Shown: positions 1 to 7,044, counted from the stretch's first letter. The stretch: DNA of 16,242 nucleotides from Saprospiraceae bacterium UBA2365 (GCA_002344345.1 DDTL01000157.1:1-16242), one strand, 5' to 3'. Notes: generated from the letters alone by a model not told the origin. Numbers and translations are program-made.

Positions 1-1
1 G

Positions 2-214
2 ACTCAGTCCAACCACATATTTTGCTCCATAATATCGGTCTGTAAGCTCGAATTGCTCAAGATCAAATCCGGTAAGAATCATTTTGCGATCAAATCACAC
101 CTGTACATAAAAGCTGTCAAAGCTGCTTTCGAGGAGTTACAGTGGATGAAATTACATTTCAAACAACTGAACTTACCTTTTAAGCCCGCAGAACCACTTT
201 TGGCTCTGCATTAA
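2..214 (+). CDS. Transposase, C-terminal fragment (cut by window edge)
   Basis: An open frame enters from the left edge and ends at TAA 212-214, giving 70 residues. It has the pattern KLELLKIKSGKNHFAIKSHLY followed by a lysine/alanine-rich helix ending in EELQ. From memory, this matches the C-terminal tail of IS4-superfamily DDE transposases common in Bacteroidota (motif HF.LK..LY..A...A..EL). The catalytic residues would lie upstream, outside the window, so neither activity nor exact family can be judged. The frame ends about 30 bases before a short palindrome (241-258) that could belong to the right end of the element. It sits immediately before the polysaccharide genes, which fits the frequent presence of insertion sequences at the edges of such loci. 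Confidence 0.6.
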   Translation, partial: TQSNHIFCSIISVCKLELLKIKSGKNHFAIKSHLYIKAVKAAFEELQWMKLHFKQLNLPFKPAEPLLALH

Positions 215-240
215 AAATTTATTTTATTTATCAAAATATT

Positions 241-258
241 CTGACTGCGAAAGGTCAG
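241..258. repeat. Short palindrome, possible right end of the insertion sequence
   Basis: CTGAC (241-245) and GTCAG (254-258) form a perfect 5-bp inverted repeat around TGCGAAAG. It lies about 27 bases after the transposase stop codon and 16 bases before the next gene's ATG. Insertion-sequence ends normally fall at this distance from the transposase stop, so it may be part of the terminal inverted repeat. The left end is outside the window, so this cannot be confirmed. If it is the element's end, the next gene has almost no leader of its own and may be read from a promoter inside the element. Confidence 0.3.
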
Positions 259-274
259 TTATTAAATTAAATAC

Positions 275-1102
275 ATGGACTTTAACATAAAAATATACCT
301 TAAATTATTAGGAAAGTTGAAATCAAAAGGGTATAGTTTTCAGACCTTTACTGAATTTCTTCAGAATCCAGATGAAAAAGTCGTCATACTAAGGCACGAT
401 GTTGATTTGAACCCTAATAATTCAATGTCATTTGCAAAACTTCAATCAGATATGGGTATCAAAGGTTCCTATTATTTCCGGGCTGTTCCTGAATCCTGGG
501 ACGAAGATATTATTAGGAACATTTGCTCATTGGGACACGAGATTGGTTATCACTATGAGAATATGGACACAGCAAGTTCAAAGTTCAAAGTTGAAAGTTC
601 AAAGTTGGTTTCTGGAAGTAGTAAATACGATCAATTATTGTATAGGGCTTATCAGGATTTCTGTGAGCATCTAGAAAAACTCCGCCAGCTTGTTCCTGTC
701 ACCACGATCTGCATGCACGGGAGCCCAAGAAGTAAGTTCGACAACAAAACAATTTGGGATAAATATGATTACAGAGGTCTTGGAATCTTGGGTGAGCCTT
801 ATTTTGATGTGGATTTTAACAAGGTATTTTATCTGACAGATACCGGGCGTCGCTGGGACGGATGGAAGGTCAGTGTAAGGGATAAGGTTCCCCAACAGAT
901 TGAATGGAAGCAAAAGGGGCTGGTATTCCGCTCGAGCAATGAAATTATTGCTGCAATAGAGCAGGACAGATTTCCAGGTAAAGCCATGATTACTTTTCAT
1001 CCTCAACGCTGGCATAATAAAACGGTGCCCTGGATCAAGGAATGCGCTTTTCAGTCAGGGAAGAATTTGGTTAAAAGAGCTTTGATCAGCTGGCGCAAAT
1101 AA
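275..1102 (+). CDS. Polysaccharide deacetylase-like protein (NodB-fold)
   Basis: The 275-residue protein has no signal peptide and is probably cytoplasmic. RHDVD (residues 40-44) and GHEIGYHYE (87-95) match the metal-binding motifs 1 and 2 of NodB-type carbohydrate esterases. The C-terminal TFHPQRW, about 30 residues from the end, recurs in a Bacteroidota subfamily found in surface-polysaccharide loci. Such enzymes remove acetyl groups from N-acetylated sugars; the substrate here is unknown. Residues 101 to about 117 (SSKFKVESSKLVSGSSK) are encoded by a degenerate AGTTCAAAG tandem repeat lying directly after the second motif. It looks like a spacer repeat that entered the gene in frame. The frame stays open across it and the later motifs are intact, so the protein may still fold with a longer loop. 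The ATG at 275 is the only sensible start. The vanZ-like gene follows after 3 nt. Confidence 0.75.
   Translation: MDFNIKIYLKLLGKLKSKGYSFQTFTEFLQNPDEKVVILRHDVDLNPNNSMSFAKLQSDMGIKGSYYFRAVPESWDEDIIRNICSLGHEIGYHYENMDTASSKFKVESSKLVSGSSKYDQLLYRAYQDFCEHLEKLRQLVPVTTICMHGSPRSKFDNKTIWDKYDYRGLGILGEPYFDVDFNKVFYLTDTGRRWDGWKVSVRDKVPQQIEWKQKGLVFRSSNEIIAAIEQDRFPGKAMITFHPQRWHNKTVPWIKECAFQSGKNLVKRALISWRK
575..607 (+). repeat. AGTTCAAAGTT-type tandem repeat inside the deacetylase gene
   Basis: Four imperfect units of AGTTCAAAG / AGTTGAAAG follow one another here. This low-complexity sequence resembles repeats normally found between genes in Bacteroidota. It keeps the reading frame of the host gene and encodes the Ser/Lys-rich residues 101-112. 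Confidence 0.75.
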
Positions 1103-1105
1103 TCC

Positions 1106-1453
1106 ATGAAATACCTTACAACGATACATTTATTTTATATCCTGGGTATATTGCTCCTCATTTTCCTCCCATCCAACGGCATGGGAAAGGTCGAACATAC
1201 CAGAATACTGGAGCTCCGGCTGGACTACCTCGTCCACATCCTGATATTTCTTCCATGGGCTTTTCTAATACCCAAATCGGGGGTAAAACCATGGCAATGG
1301 CTGATGTTGGGGCTGGTTTTTGCTACGATAGCGGAGTTTATTCACTTTTTTTTACCTTACCGCTCCTTCAACATCAATGACCTGATTGGAAATGTAGCGG
1401 GAATTATTTTGGGGTGGGGAATTTTCTTGATTCGGGAATTAATTTTAATTTGA
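1106..1453 (+). CDS. VanZ-family small membrane protein
   Basis: The 115-residue protein is highly hydrophobic. Four membrane segments are visible at about residues 6-22, 40-56, 63-81 and 91-112. The pattern D-Y-L-V-H after the first segment and E-F-I-H-F-F-L-P-Y-R-S-F-N-I-N-D-L-I-G-N-V-A-G after the third is the VanZ signature (E..Q/H...P.R..n..D...N..G). VanZ itself raises teicoplanin resistance, but in Bacteroidota such proteins commonly lie beside cell-envelope and polysaccharide genes and their biochemical role is not settled. The ATG is 3 nt after the stop of the deacetylase gene, so the two are almost certainly one transcript. The family assignment is reliable; any resistance role is not supported. 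Confidence 0.8.
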   Translation: MKYLTTIHLFYILGILLLIFLPSNGMGKVEHTRILELRLDYLVHILIFLPWAFLIPKSGVKPWQWLMLGLVFATIAEFIHFFLPYRSFNINDLIGNVAGIILGWGIFLIRELILI

Positions 1454-1604
1454 AAATTTGTTTTAATTTGAAAATTCGATGATTAATACAAATACTATAT
1501 ATAGAACCCATTATTAAGATAATCATCGAATTTTCGAATCCTCGAATTTTCAAATAATCGAATTTTAGAATTATCGAATTTTCAAATCTCATTGATTTAA
1601 ACAT
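1454..1604. repeat. Degenerate TCGAATTTTCAAAT repeats with an 18-bp hairpin
   Basis: The spacer after the vanZ-like gene starts with TTGAAAATTCGATGATTA (1468-1485). Its inverted copy is at 1520-1537 with one mismatch, leaving a 34-nt loop. The right arm continues into about four imperfect direct copies of TCGAATTTTcaaat up to about 1590. As RNA the arms would form a long AT-rich hairpin, which might end or weaken transcription before the sugar transferase gene. Arrays of this composition recur as spacer repeats in Bacteroidota and no protein is encoded here. Confidence 0.7.
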
Positions 1605-1678
1605 TCATCGTAGGGATTCAAATTTCCCATTTTTACATATAACCCATTTTTATTCCATAATCATTTAACCCCATTCCA

Positions 1679-2791
1679 ATGATTCCAAGATTTCCTAAAA
1701 GTAAGTCACGGTCATCACCCTTGCCTGAGTATATGGTCATTGATTCCAGAGATGGCCTGGAAGAACTGGTTCGCCAGGAAGTTGGTGAAGAAGCTATGAA
1801 TTTCGTGCTGAGCCAGATTGGTAGTTTGAGTAGTGATGCATTTGTCGGTTCGACTTCAACCCGATTCAATATCTTACGTTTACCTGACAATCATTACAAA
1901 CATATAGTCAATCTGAAACAGATCAACGATTTCAGATTTCTGAATAAATTCTTTGAATCTGTCAATAAAAAGCTACCGGATGGAGGATTATTCATTGATT
2001 TTGTCGAAACCTATGCGACAAGAAGGAACAGGAAACTAAAAAAATACTGGCCTCCTTTCAACTGGCTTGTTTATTTGATCGATCTGGTTTTTTATCGCAT
2101 CATGCCAAAGTTGCCATTTACAAGAGGTATTTACTTTTTTATTACCAGGGGCAAAAGACGGATACTGAGCAAAGCAGAGACCTTTGGCAGACTTTATTCA
2201 TGCGGATTCGAGGTTGTAGATGAAAAAGTGATACAGGACTTGTTATTCTTTTGTGCGAGAAAGATCAAAGAACCAGCTTATGACATGAATCCGACCTATG
2301 GCCCCATTGCCAGATTAAGAAGGGTAGGAAAGGATGGTAAAATGTTCAATGTATATAAATTACGCACCATGCATCCTTATTCAGAATACCTCCAGGATTA
2401 TGTTTACCAGAAGCATAAGCTTGCAGAAGGAGGCAAATTCAAAAACGACTTTCGTATTTCCTGGGAAGGTGCTTTCTTTCGCAAATTCTGGCTGGATGAA
2501 TTGCCAATGCTCATCAATTTAATTAAAGGTGATATGAAACTGGTAGGTGTCCGACCATTGAGCCGGCAGTACTTTAGTATGTATTCCAAAGAACTTCAGG
2601 AGAAAAGGACCAAAAGTAAACCAGGATTGCTCCCTCCATTTTATGCGGATATGCCAAAAACCCTGGAGGAGATCATGGACTCGGAAGCCAGATATCTCGA
2701 TGCGTATGAAAAAGCTCCTTTCAGGACAGATATCAAATATTTTTTCAAAATATTTTACAATATTTTGGTTAAAGGCAAAAGGTCTAAATGA
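1679..2791 (+). CDS. Sugar transferase (phosphoglycosyl transferase) with soluble N-terminal domain
   Basis: The 370-residue protein has two parts. The last ~165 residues carry the bacterial sugar-transferase core of enzymes that start a polysaccharide chain by moving a sugar phosphate from a UDP-sugar to undecaprenyl phosphate: RRVGKDGKMFNVYKLRTM, then W-L-D-E-L-P-M with the Asp-Glu pair equivalent to the catalytic dyad of PglC-type enzymes, then IKGDMKLVGVRPLS and KPGLLPPF. The N-terminal ~205 residues replace the usual membrane or re-entrant helix. They contain NDFRFLNKFFESVNKKLPDGG and KAETFGRLYSCGFEVVDE, reminiscent of the back half of a SAM-methyltransferase fold without a GxGxG site. 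Residues ~125-155 are moderately hydrophobic and could touch the membrane. From memory this architecture is a recurring Bacteroidota family. The ATG at 1679 gives the full domain; Met19 is an alternative. It precedes the export genes by 650 bp. Confidence 0.85.
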   Translation: MIPRFPKSKSRSSPLPEYMVIDSRDGLEELVRQEVGEEAMNFVLSQIGSLSSDAFVGSTSTRFNILRLPDNHYKHIVNLKQINDFRFLNKFFESVNKKLPDGGLFIDFVETYATRRNRKLKKYWPPFNWLVYLIDLVFYRIMPKLPFTRGIYFFITRGKRRILSKAETFGRLYSCGFEVVDEKVIQDLLFFCARKIKEPAYDMNPTYGPIARLRRVGKDGKMFNVYKLRTMHPYSEYLQDYVYQKHKLAEGGKFKNDFRISWEGAFFRKFWLDELPMLINLIKGDMKLVGVRPLSRQYFSMYSKELQEKRTKSKPGLLPPFYADMPKTLEEIMDSEARYLDAYEKAPFRTDIKYFFKIFYNILVKGKRSK

Positions 2792-2906
2792 AATTTGAGT
2801 TGATGGATTTTTATTATATTATGTAAATTTCAATTTAGTTGATTTCATATTTATATATTTATTCTGCCTATGTACCTATGTGCTGACAAATAAATATTCA
2901 AAACAT

Positions 2907-3075
2907 GAGTCTACTCCGAAAAGTCCAATTTGTTGGTTTTCAATCGTTTTTTGACACTATCTACTGACGTCATTGATCAGCACAAGACTAAAGGTAAACA
3001 ATTGAAATCCAATAAATTAAAGTACATTTTCAGCGAGTTATGAGAAATATGGATTTTTCGGACCAGAGACAAAAC
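2907..3075 (+). repeat. Structured repeat, copy 1 (before wza)
   Basis: This block aligns with 6678-6839 in the same orientation. Over the core (2918-3058 against 6689-6828) a hand count gives about 109 identities in 141 columns, with one single-base gap; copy 1 has 6 extra bases near its right end. Within copy 1, CCGAAAAGTCC (2916-2926) is inverted as GGATTTTTCGG (3051-3061) and TTGGTTTTCAA (2933-2943) as TTGAAATCCAA (3002-3012), each 10 of 11 matches. The centre holds the palindrome TGACGTCA (2965-2972), present in both copies. Nested arms suggest a long cruciform or RNA hairpin. It could be a miniature inverted-repeat element or a structured transcript element; no coding capacity is conserved. 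Confidence 0.8.
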
Positions 3076-3276
3076 ATAGAAACATAGAAATACAAGTTTA
3101 TAATGTGAGTTCCGATTCGTTTCTAATTATTTTTAAATGGATACTAAATTTGATATGTTCCTTACTCAAATCCAGGCTTGATCAATGTGATCCTGTTTTA
3201 ATGATTTTCTCTGTAGCAGTGACAGGGTCATTTCAGTTAACAGCTAACAAAAAAATTCATTTTTTAAAAAATATAC

Positions 3277-3284
3277 TACCTTTG
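3277..3284 (+). promoter_or_regulatory. Putative promoter -7 element for wza-wzc
   Basis: TACCTTTG matches the Bacteroidota -7 consensus TAnnTTTG exactly. No clear TTG appears at the -33 distance; only a T-run (3260-3265) lies there. Transcription would start near 3291, leaving an AT-rich untranslated leader of about 150 nt before wza. Confidence 0.45.
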
Positions 3285-3442
3285 CTGCCCTAAACGCCAT
3301 AAAATCATAAAAATGAAAATGATCAACCCTTGATCCATTTTTTTTTATCAAATTAACTAAGCAAGAAAGGAATTTTTATTCGGTTGCAAATGGGACATGA
3401 ATTGGTTTTATTCACTTTTATTTGATCTAAATACTTAAAATT

Positions 3443-4228
3443 ATGCGGTATATACATTATATATTCTTTGGTATGATCTTGATTTCCTTGATTTCTTCCT
3501 GTGCATCGCCCAGGGATATTTTATATTTTCAAGACTTGCAGGTTGATACCAGTTTGCATAATGTTGTGAACTATGAAATCGAGTTTGAACCAGGAGACAT
3601 GATCTATATCACTGTATCAGGCGCTGATCTGTTGGCTGTTCAGCCTTTTAATCTGCCAATTGTGAGTATGAATCCTGTAGATGGGAGGGCTACAGGACAA
3701 TATATGATGCAAAGTTATCTTATCCACAAAGATGGCAGTATTGATTTTCCTCTGCTTGGGAAAATTCAGGTTGCCGGTAAAACAAAGCTTCATCTGAGAG
3801 AACATTTACTGATCAGGCTTAAAGAGTATGTGAATGATCCGATCGTGAATATATCCATGGCAAATTTCAAGGTTACTGTATTAGGGGATGTTACCAGACC
3901 GGGAACATTTGCAATTTATAATGATAAAATTACATTGTTGGAAGCGATCGGAATGGCAGGAGATCTGCAAATTACAGGTAAACGGGATAATATTATGGTT
4001 ATCAGAGAAGTAGATGGTGAAAAGAGAATTTACAGGGTCGATCTGAGAGCAGGCAATATCCTAAATAGTCCTGTATATTATTTAAAACAAAATGATGTAG
4101 TGTACGTTGAGCCAAATAAAGCAAAGGTCAATTCATCCAGTTATAGCGCAACCTTCGGTATCATCATTTCCGCTGCCTCATTGGTGATCACCATTATTTC
4201 CTTGATTTTAAATATCAGCTTAAAATAA
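3443..4228 (+). CDS. wza: Polysaccharide export outer-membrane lipoprotein (Wza-like)
   Basis: This 261-residue lipoprotein forms the outer-membrane passage for exported polysaccharide. The signal peptide ends in the lipobox LISSC, making Cys20 the lipidated residue. Residues ~45-140 are the Poly_export domain (EIEFEPGDMIYITVSG, later HKDGSIDFPLLGKIQVAGKT). Residues ~148-225 form one SLBB-type beta-grasp domain (VTVLGDVTRPGTFAIYNDKITLLEAIGMAGDLQITGKRDNIMVIR, ending LKQNDVVYVEPNK). A hydrophobic helix at ~236-257 resembles the C-terminal outer-membrane helix of Wza. It is shorter than E. coli Wza (about 380) because it has one SLBB repeat, which is usual in Bacteroidota. The wzc gene starts 14 nt downstream, so they form an operon and the products should assemble into one trans-envelope export complex. 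No Shine-Dalgarno site is evident. Confidence 0.93.
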   Translation: MRYIHYIFFGMILISLISSCASPRDILYFQDLQVDTSLHNVVNYEIEFEPGDMIYITVSGADLLAVQPFNLPIVSMNPVDGRATGQYMMQSYLIHKDGSIDFPLLGKIQVAGKTKLHLREHLLIRLKEYVNDPIVNISMANFKVTVLGDVTRPGTFAIYNDKITLLEAIGMAGDLQITGKRDNIMVIREVDGEKRIYRVDLRAGNILNSPVYYLKQNDVVYVEPNKAKVNSSSYSATFGIIISAASLVITIISLILNISLK

Positions 4229-4242
4229 TTTAATTATATTGT

Positions 4243-6648
4243 ATGAAGTTCGAACATTTTGAACATTTACCTGATCAGCAACAGGAGGATACCATCAATA
4301 TCCGTGAACAATTGGAAAGATACATTCGTCATTGGTATTGGTTTCTATTGGGGGCATTGATAGCAGGTACCATTGCTTTCTTTTACGTGAGATACAGTAC
4401 GCCCGTCTATGAAGCAAAAACATCCATCTTACTTAAGCAGGACAAAAGTGGTGGCGCTTTGAGTGAAATGTCAGCTTTCCAGGATTTGGGCATTCTTAAA
4501 TCTGCCAATACCCGGGTGGAAGACGAAAAACATGTGATCCAGTCACGGACGATCATGAAAGAAGTGGTGGAAGAATTGGAGCTCAATATCCAGTATCACA
4601 GAAAAACAAAATTGACGAGAAGGGTGGTGGAAATGTTCCATGATATTCCGTTTGACCTGGTTTTTGCGAGCGATACAATAATGGATAAACTAAGTACAAG
4701 TTTTACTATTAGAATTGAATCCGATGCAGAGTTTGTCATTAGAATGGATAAAGATAAACCCTGGGCTAAAGCGGTTTTTGGACAGCGAATCAAAATGCCT
4801 TTCGGAGTCATCATTTTTACACCCAATGCAGAATTTCTGGACAAATTTATTGGTGAGGAAATCATTGTTTCTATCAGACCTATGAATAATGTGGTAGCAG
4901 ATTATGTCAATCGTATCATTATTGAAACTGCCAGGGAATCCTGGAGATCCAGTGTCATCAGTCTGAGTATGCAATCTATTGATTCTAAAAGAGCTGAGCA
5001 AATTCTGGATTTAGTCGTGGACAAATACAACGAAGATGCCATAAAGGATAAAAATGAGATCGCGATTAACACCATCAAGTTTATTGATGACCGCCTTCAG
5101 ATCATAGTAGCTGAACTGACGGATGTTGAAAGAGATGCAGAATCTTTTAAGGTGACCAGAAAATTGACCGATATTACTTCAGAAGCAAGCGGTTATCTTT
5201 CCAATGTCATGGACAACGAAAAAAGACTGCTGGAATTCAAGACCCAGCGTCAATTGGTCGATTATATCATCGATTATCTGGGTAGCCAGAAAACTCAGCT
5301 TTTACCTGCCAACCTGGGAATAGCAGATGCGGGATTGCAAACTGCCATTGCAAAGTATAACGATATTGTGCTTCAACGCAACAAAATGCTGGAAAGTTCA
5401 AGCGAGAGACATCCTGCAGTCGTCAGTCTTACGGAAACATTGTCACGTCAAAGGGAATCTCTGACAGAAAGCCTCCAAAATACAAGGAAAACATTTGATA
5501 TACAAATCAGAGAGTTGGAAAGACAGGTCAACCGGGTCAACAGCAAAATCGCGTCTGTGCCAGGTTATGAAAGGCAATACAGAAATGTTGAGCGTCAACA
5601 ACAGATCAAAGAAGCGCTGTATCTGTATTTATTACAAAAAAGAGAGGAAACTGCTATTTCTCAGGCGGTTACCACGCCAAATGCGAAGATCATAGACCGG
5701 GCTTTTTCCAACGGAGTGCCTGTTTCACCAAAGAAAAATATCATCTACCTGATCGGGTTATTGGTTGGCCTTGCCATACCTTTCCTGATCATTTATATCA
5801 GGGATATGATGGATACCAAAGTCAGAAACAGAAAACAATTAGTCGAAAGGTTGGCCATTCCGATTCTGGGGGATATTCCTTTGTCCGATATCAAAGAAGT
5901 TAAAATCCTGGAGAACACTGACAGGTCAGCGACAGCAGAATCTTTCAGGTTATTACAGACCAACCTTGATTTTCTTCTTTCCCAAACTGCCCATGAAAAT
6001 AAAACAATCTTGGTGACATCCACCTTCAGTAGTGAAGGTAAGTCCTTCATCGCCCTCAATATGGCGTCATCCCTTTCTTATTCAGGCCATAAAGTTGCAT
6101 TGGTGGGACTTGACCTGAGAGCGCCAAAATTGCTGAAATACGTTGGTAGTAAACAGAAAACAGGGATCACCACCTATATTACCAATTTGAGTATGAAAAT
6201 TGAAGATATCATCATTAAGATTGACGGAGTAGAAAATCTGGATATTTACGCTTCAGGAGTCATACCCCCAAATCCGAGTGATTTGCTAAAAAGCAACAGG
6301 GTCAAAGATATGTTCGATTATCTGAATAAAAACTATGATTTTGTGATCGTGGATACTGCGCCTGTAAGCATGGTATCAGACACATTGTTGTTGAGTAAAT
6401 ATGCTGATCTTTGCATATATGTTGTTAGAGCTAATGTGTTGGATAAAAGGATGTTAGCAGTCCCAGAGACATTGTTCAAGGAAAAGCGTTTCAACAATAT
6501 GGCCATCCTGTTGAATGGGGTTAATGCATCCAAGGGATATGGCTACGGTTATGGTTACGGCTATGGATATGGCTACGGTTATGGTTACGGATTAACCAAA
6601 CCAAAACCTTGGTGGAAGAAAATATTAAATGTCTTTGGCAAAAAATAA
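4243..6648 (+). CDS. wzc: Polysaccharide co-polymerase / BY-type tyrosine autokinase (Wzc-like)
   Basis: This 801-residue inner-membrane protein controls chain length and export. Residues ~15-110 are a Wzz domain with membrane helix 1 at ~31-49. Residues ~280-470 are a long helical, coiled-coil periplasmic region ending in the G-Y-E-R-Q-Y-R-N-V-E-R motif common before the kinase. Membrane helix 2 lies at ~498-518. The cytoplasmic bacterial tyrosine-kinase domain has Walker A S-S-E-G-K-S (Lys600), a Walker A' V-G-L-D-L-R-A-P in which the first Asp of the classical D-x-D is Gly, and Walker B F-V-I-V-D-T-A-P. The tail at 765-783 alternates Gly and Tyr (nine Tyr), the expected autophosphorylation cluster, and is followed by a basic end rich in Lys and Trp. 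The gene is directly behind wza. Phosphorylation of the tail normally sets oligomer state and polymer export; no separate phosphatase is in the window. Confidence 0.93.
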   Translation: MKFEHFEHLPDQQQEDTINIREQLERYIRHWYWFLLGALIAGTIAFFYVRYSTPVYEAKTSILLKQDKSGGALSEMSAFQDLGILKSANTRVEDEKHVIQSRTIMKEVVEELELNIQYHRKTKLTRRVVEMFHDIPFDLVFASDTIMDKLSTSFTIRIESDAEFVIRMDKDKPWAKAVFGQRIKMPFGVIIFTPNAEFLDKFIGEEIIVSIRPMNNVVADYVNRIIIETARESWRSSVISLSMQSIDSKRAEQILDLVVDKYNEDAIKDKNEIAINTIKFIDDRLQIIVAELTDVERDAESFKVTRKLTDITSEASGYLSNVMDNEKRLLEFKTQRQLVDYIIDYLGSQKTQLLPANLGIADAGLQTAIAKYNDIVLQRNKMLESSSERHPAVVSLTETLSRQRESLTESLQNTRKTFDIQIRELERQVNRVNSKIASVPGYERQYRNVERQQQIKEALYLYLLQKREETAISQAVTTPNAKIIDRAFSNGVPVSPKKNIIYLIGLLVGLAIPFLIIYIRDMMDTKVRNRKQLVERLAIPILGDIPLSDIKEVKILENTDRSATAESFRLLQTNLDFLLSQTAHENKTILVTSTFSSEGKSFIALNMASSLSYSGHKVALVGLDLRAPKLLKYVGSKQKTGITTYITNLSMKIEDIIIKIDGVENLDIYASGVIPPNPSDLLKSNRVKDMFDYLNKNYDFVIVDTAPVSMVSDTLLLSKYADLCIYVVRANVLDKRMLAVPETLFKEKRFNNMAILLNGVNASKGYGYGYGYGYGYGYGYGYGLTKPKPWWKKILNVFGKK
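6535..6591 (+). repeat. 30-bp tandem duplication coding the Gly-Tyr tail of Wzc
   Basis: A 30-base unit (6535-6564) is followed by a second copy lacking the last three bases (6565-6591), identical over 27 bases, synonymous positions included. Codon choice within a unit is mixed (TAT and TAC, GGA, GGC and GGT), so perfect identity points to a recent duplication rather than selection for Tyr alone. It brings the tail to nine tyrosines. Confidence 0.85.
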
Positions 6649-6677
6649 TTGTCTGGGATTTTAACATCAATTTAATT

Positions 6678-6839
6678 GAGTTTATTCGGAAAAGTCCAAT
6701 CAGTTGGTTTCAATTGTCTATCGCTTATGACTACTGACGTCATAGTTGAGCATAAGACTATATTGAAACACTTGAAAACCAACAAATTAAAGTACATTTG
6801 TTGTGACTAATAAGAAATAAGGATTTTTTGGGACAAAAC
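6678..6839 (+). repeat. Structured repeat, copy 2 (after wzc)
   Basis: This second copy of the 2907-3075 element starts 30 bases after the wzc stop codon, in the same orientation. The best conserved blocks are GAAAAGTCCAAT (6689-6700), CTACTGACGTCAT (6731-6743), AAATTAAAGTACATTT (6784-6799) and GGATTTTT (6821-6828), and their spacing equals copy 1 apart from one base. The inner arms GTTGGTTTCAA (6703-6713) and TTGAAAACCAAC (6772-6783) still pair. The outer arms are weaker, with partial pairing that would include G-U pairs in RNA. Confidence 0.8.
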
Positions 6840-6857
6840 CCAACTTTAATAGTCATG

Positions 6858-6889
6858 AATGGCTTCTTCTTAATTTTGAAGAAGCCATT
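6858..6889 (+). terminator. Hairpin terminator for wza-wzc
   Basis: AATGGCTTCTTC (6858-6869) pairs perfectly with GAAGAAGCCATT (6878-6889) around an 8-nt AT-only loop. A moderately T-rich stretch follows. It lies 210 nt after the wzc stop, beyond repeat copy 2, so that copy would be part of the wza-wzc transcript. Confidence 0.7.
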
Positions 6890-7044
6890 TGTATTTTGTT
6901 GGAAAGCTGATTTTCTTTACAATAATGAATTTCAATCTTCTCACAAATTATTGTCCAGTTTATTTTCTCAGGCAATGCATTAAAATTTCCTTAATTTGTA
7001 CTTTTTGATGTGGAATTTCGTTTTACCAAAGTCTTGCATCTTGT

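Larger units (their letters stand above)
2792..3442. other. Long spacer between sugar transferase and wza
   Basis: These 651 bases contain no convincing gene. From left to right they hold an AT-rich stretch, a CTATGT direct repeat (2868-2881), copy 1 of the structured repeat (2907-3075), an ACATAG direct repeat (3074-3087) that is the inverted match of the CTATGT pair, and a TAnnTTTG promoter motif (3277-3284) with a leader of about 150 nt before wza. A 62-codon open frame at 3105-3293 has a composition typical of chance. Confidence 0.6.

Noticed and set aside
671..1015. Minus-strand frame opposite the deacetylase gene
   Set aside because: It lies antisense to a gene with clear catalytic motifs and has no motif of its own.
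1106..1453. Glycopeptide-resistance gene
   Set aside because: Only the VanZ fold is supported; no other van genes are present, and such proteins are widespread in Bacteroidota without a resistance role.
3105..3293. 62-codon open frame before wza
   Set aside because: It is rich in Ile, Leu and Phe because the DNA is AT-rich, overlaps the promoter motif, has no start signal and shows no recognisable motif.
5995..6130. Wzc Walker A' with Gly in place of the first Asp as evidence of a dead kinase
   Set aside because: The form V/I-G-L-D-L-R is, from memory, frequent in Bacteroidota Wzc proteins, and Walker A, Walker B and the Tyr tail are intact.
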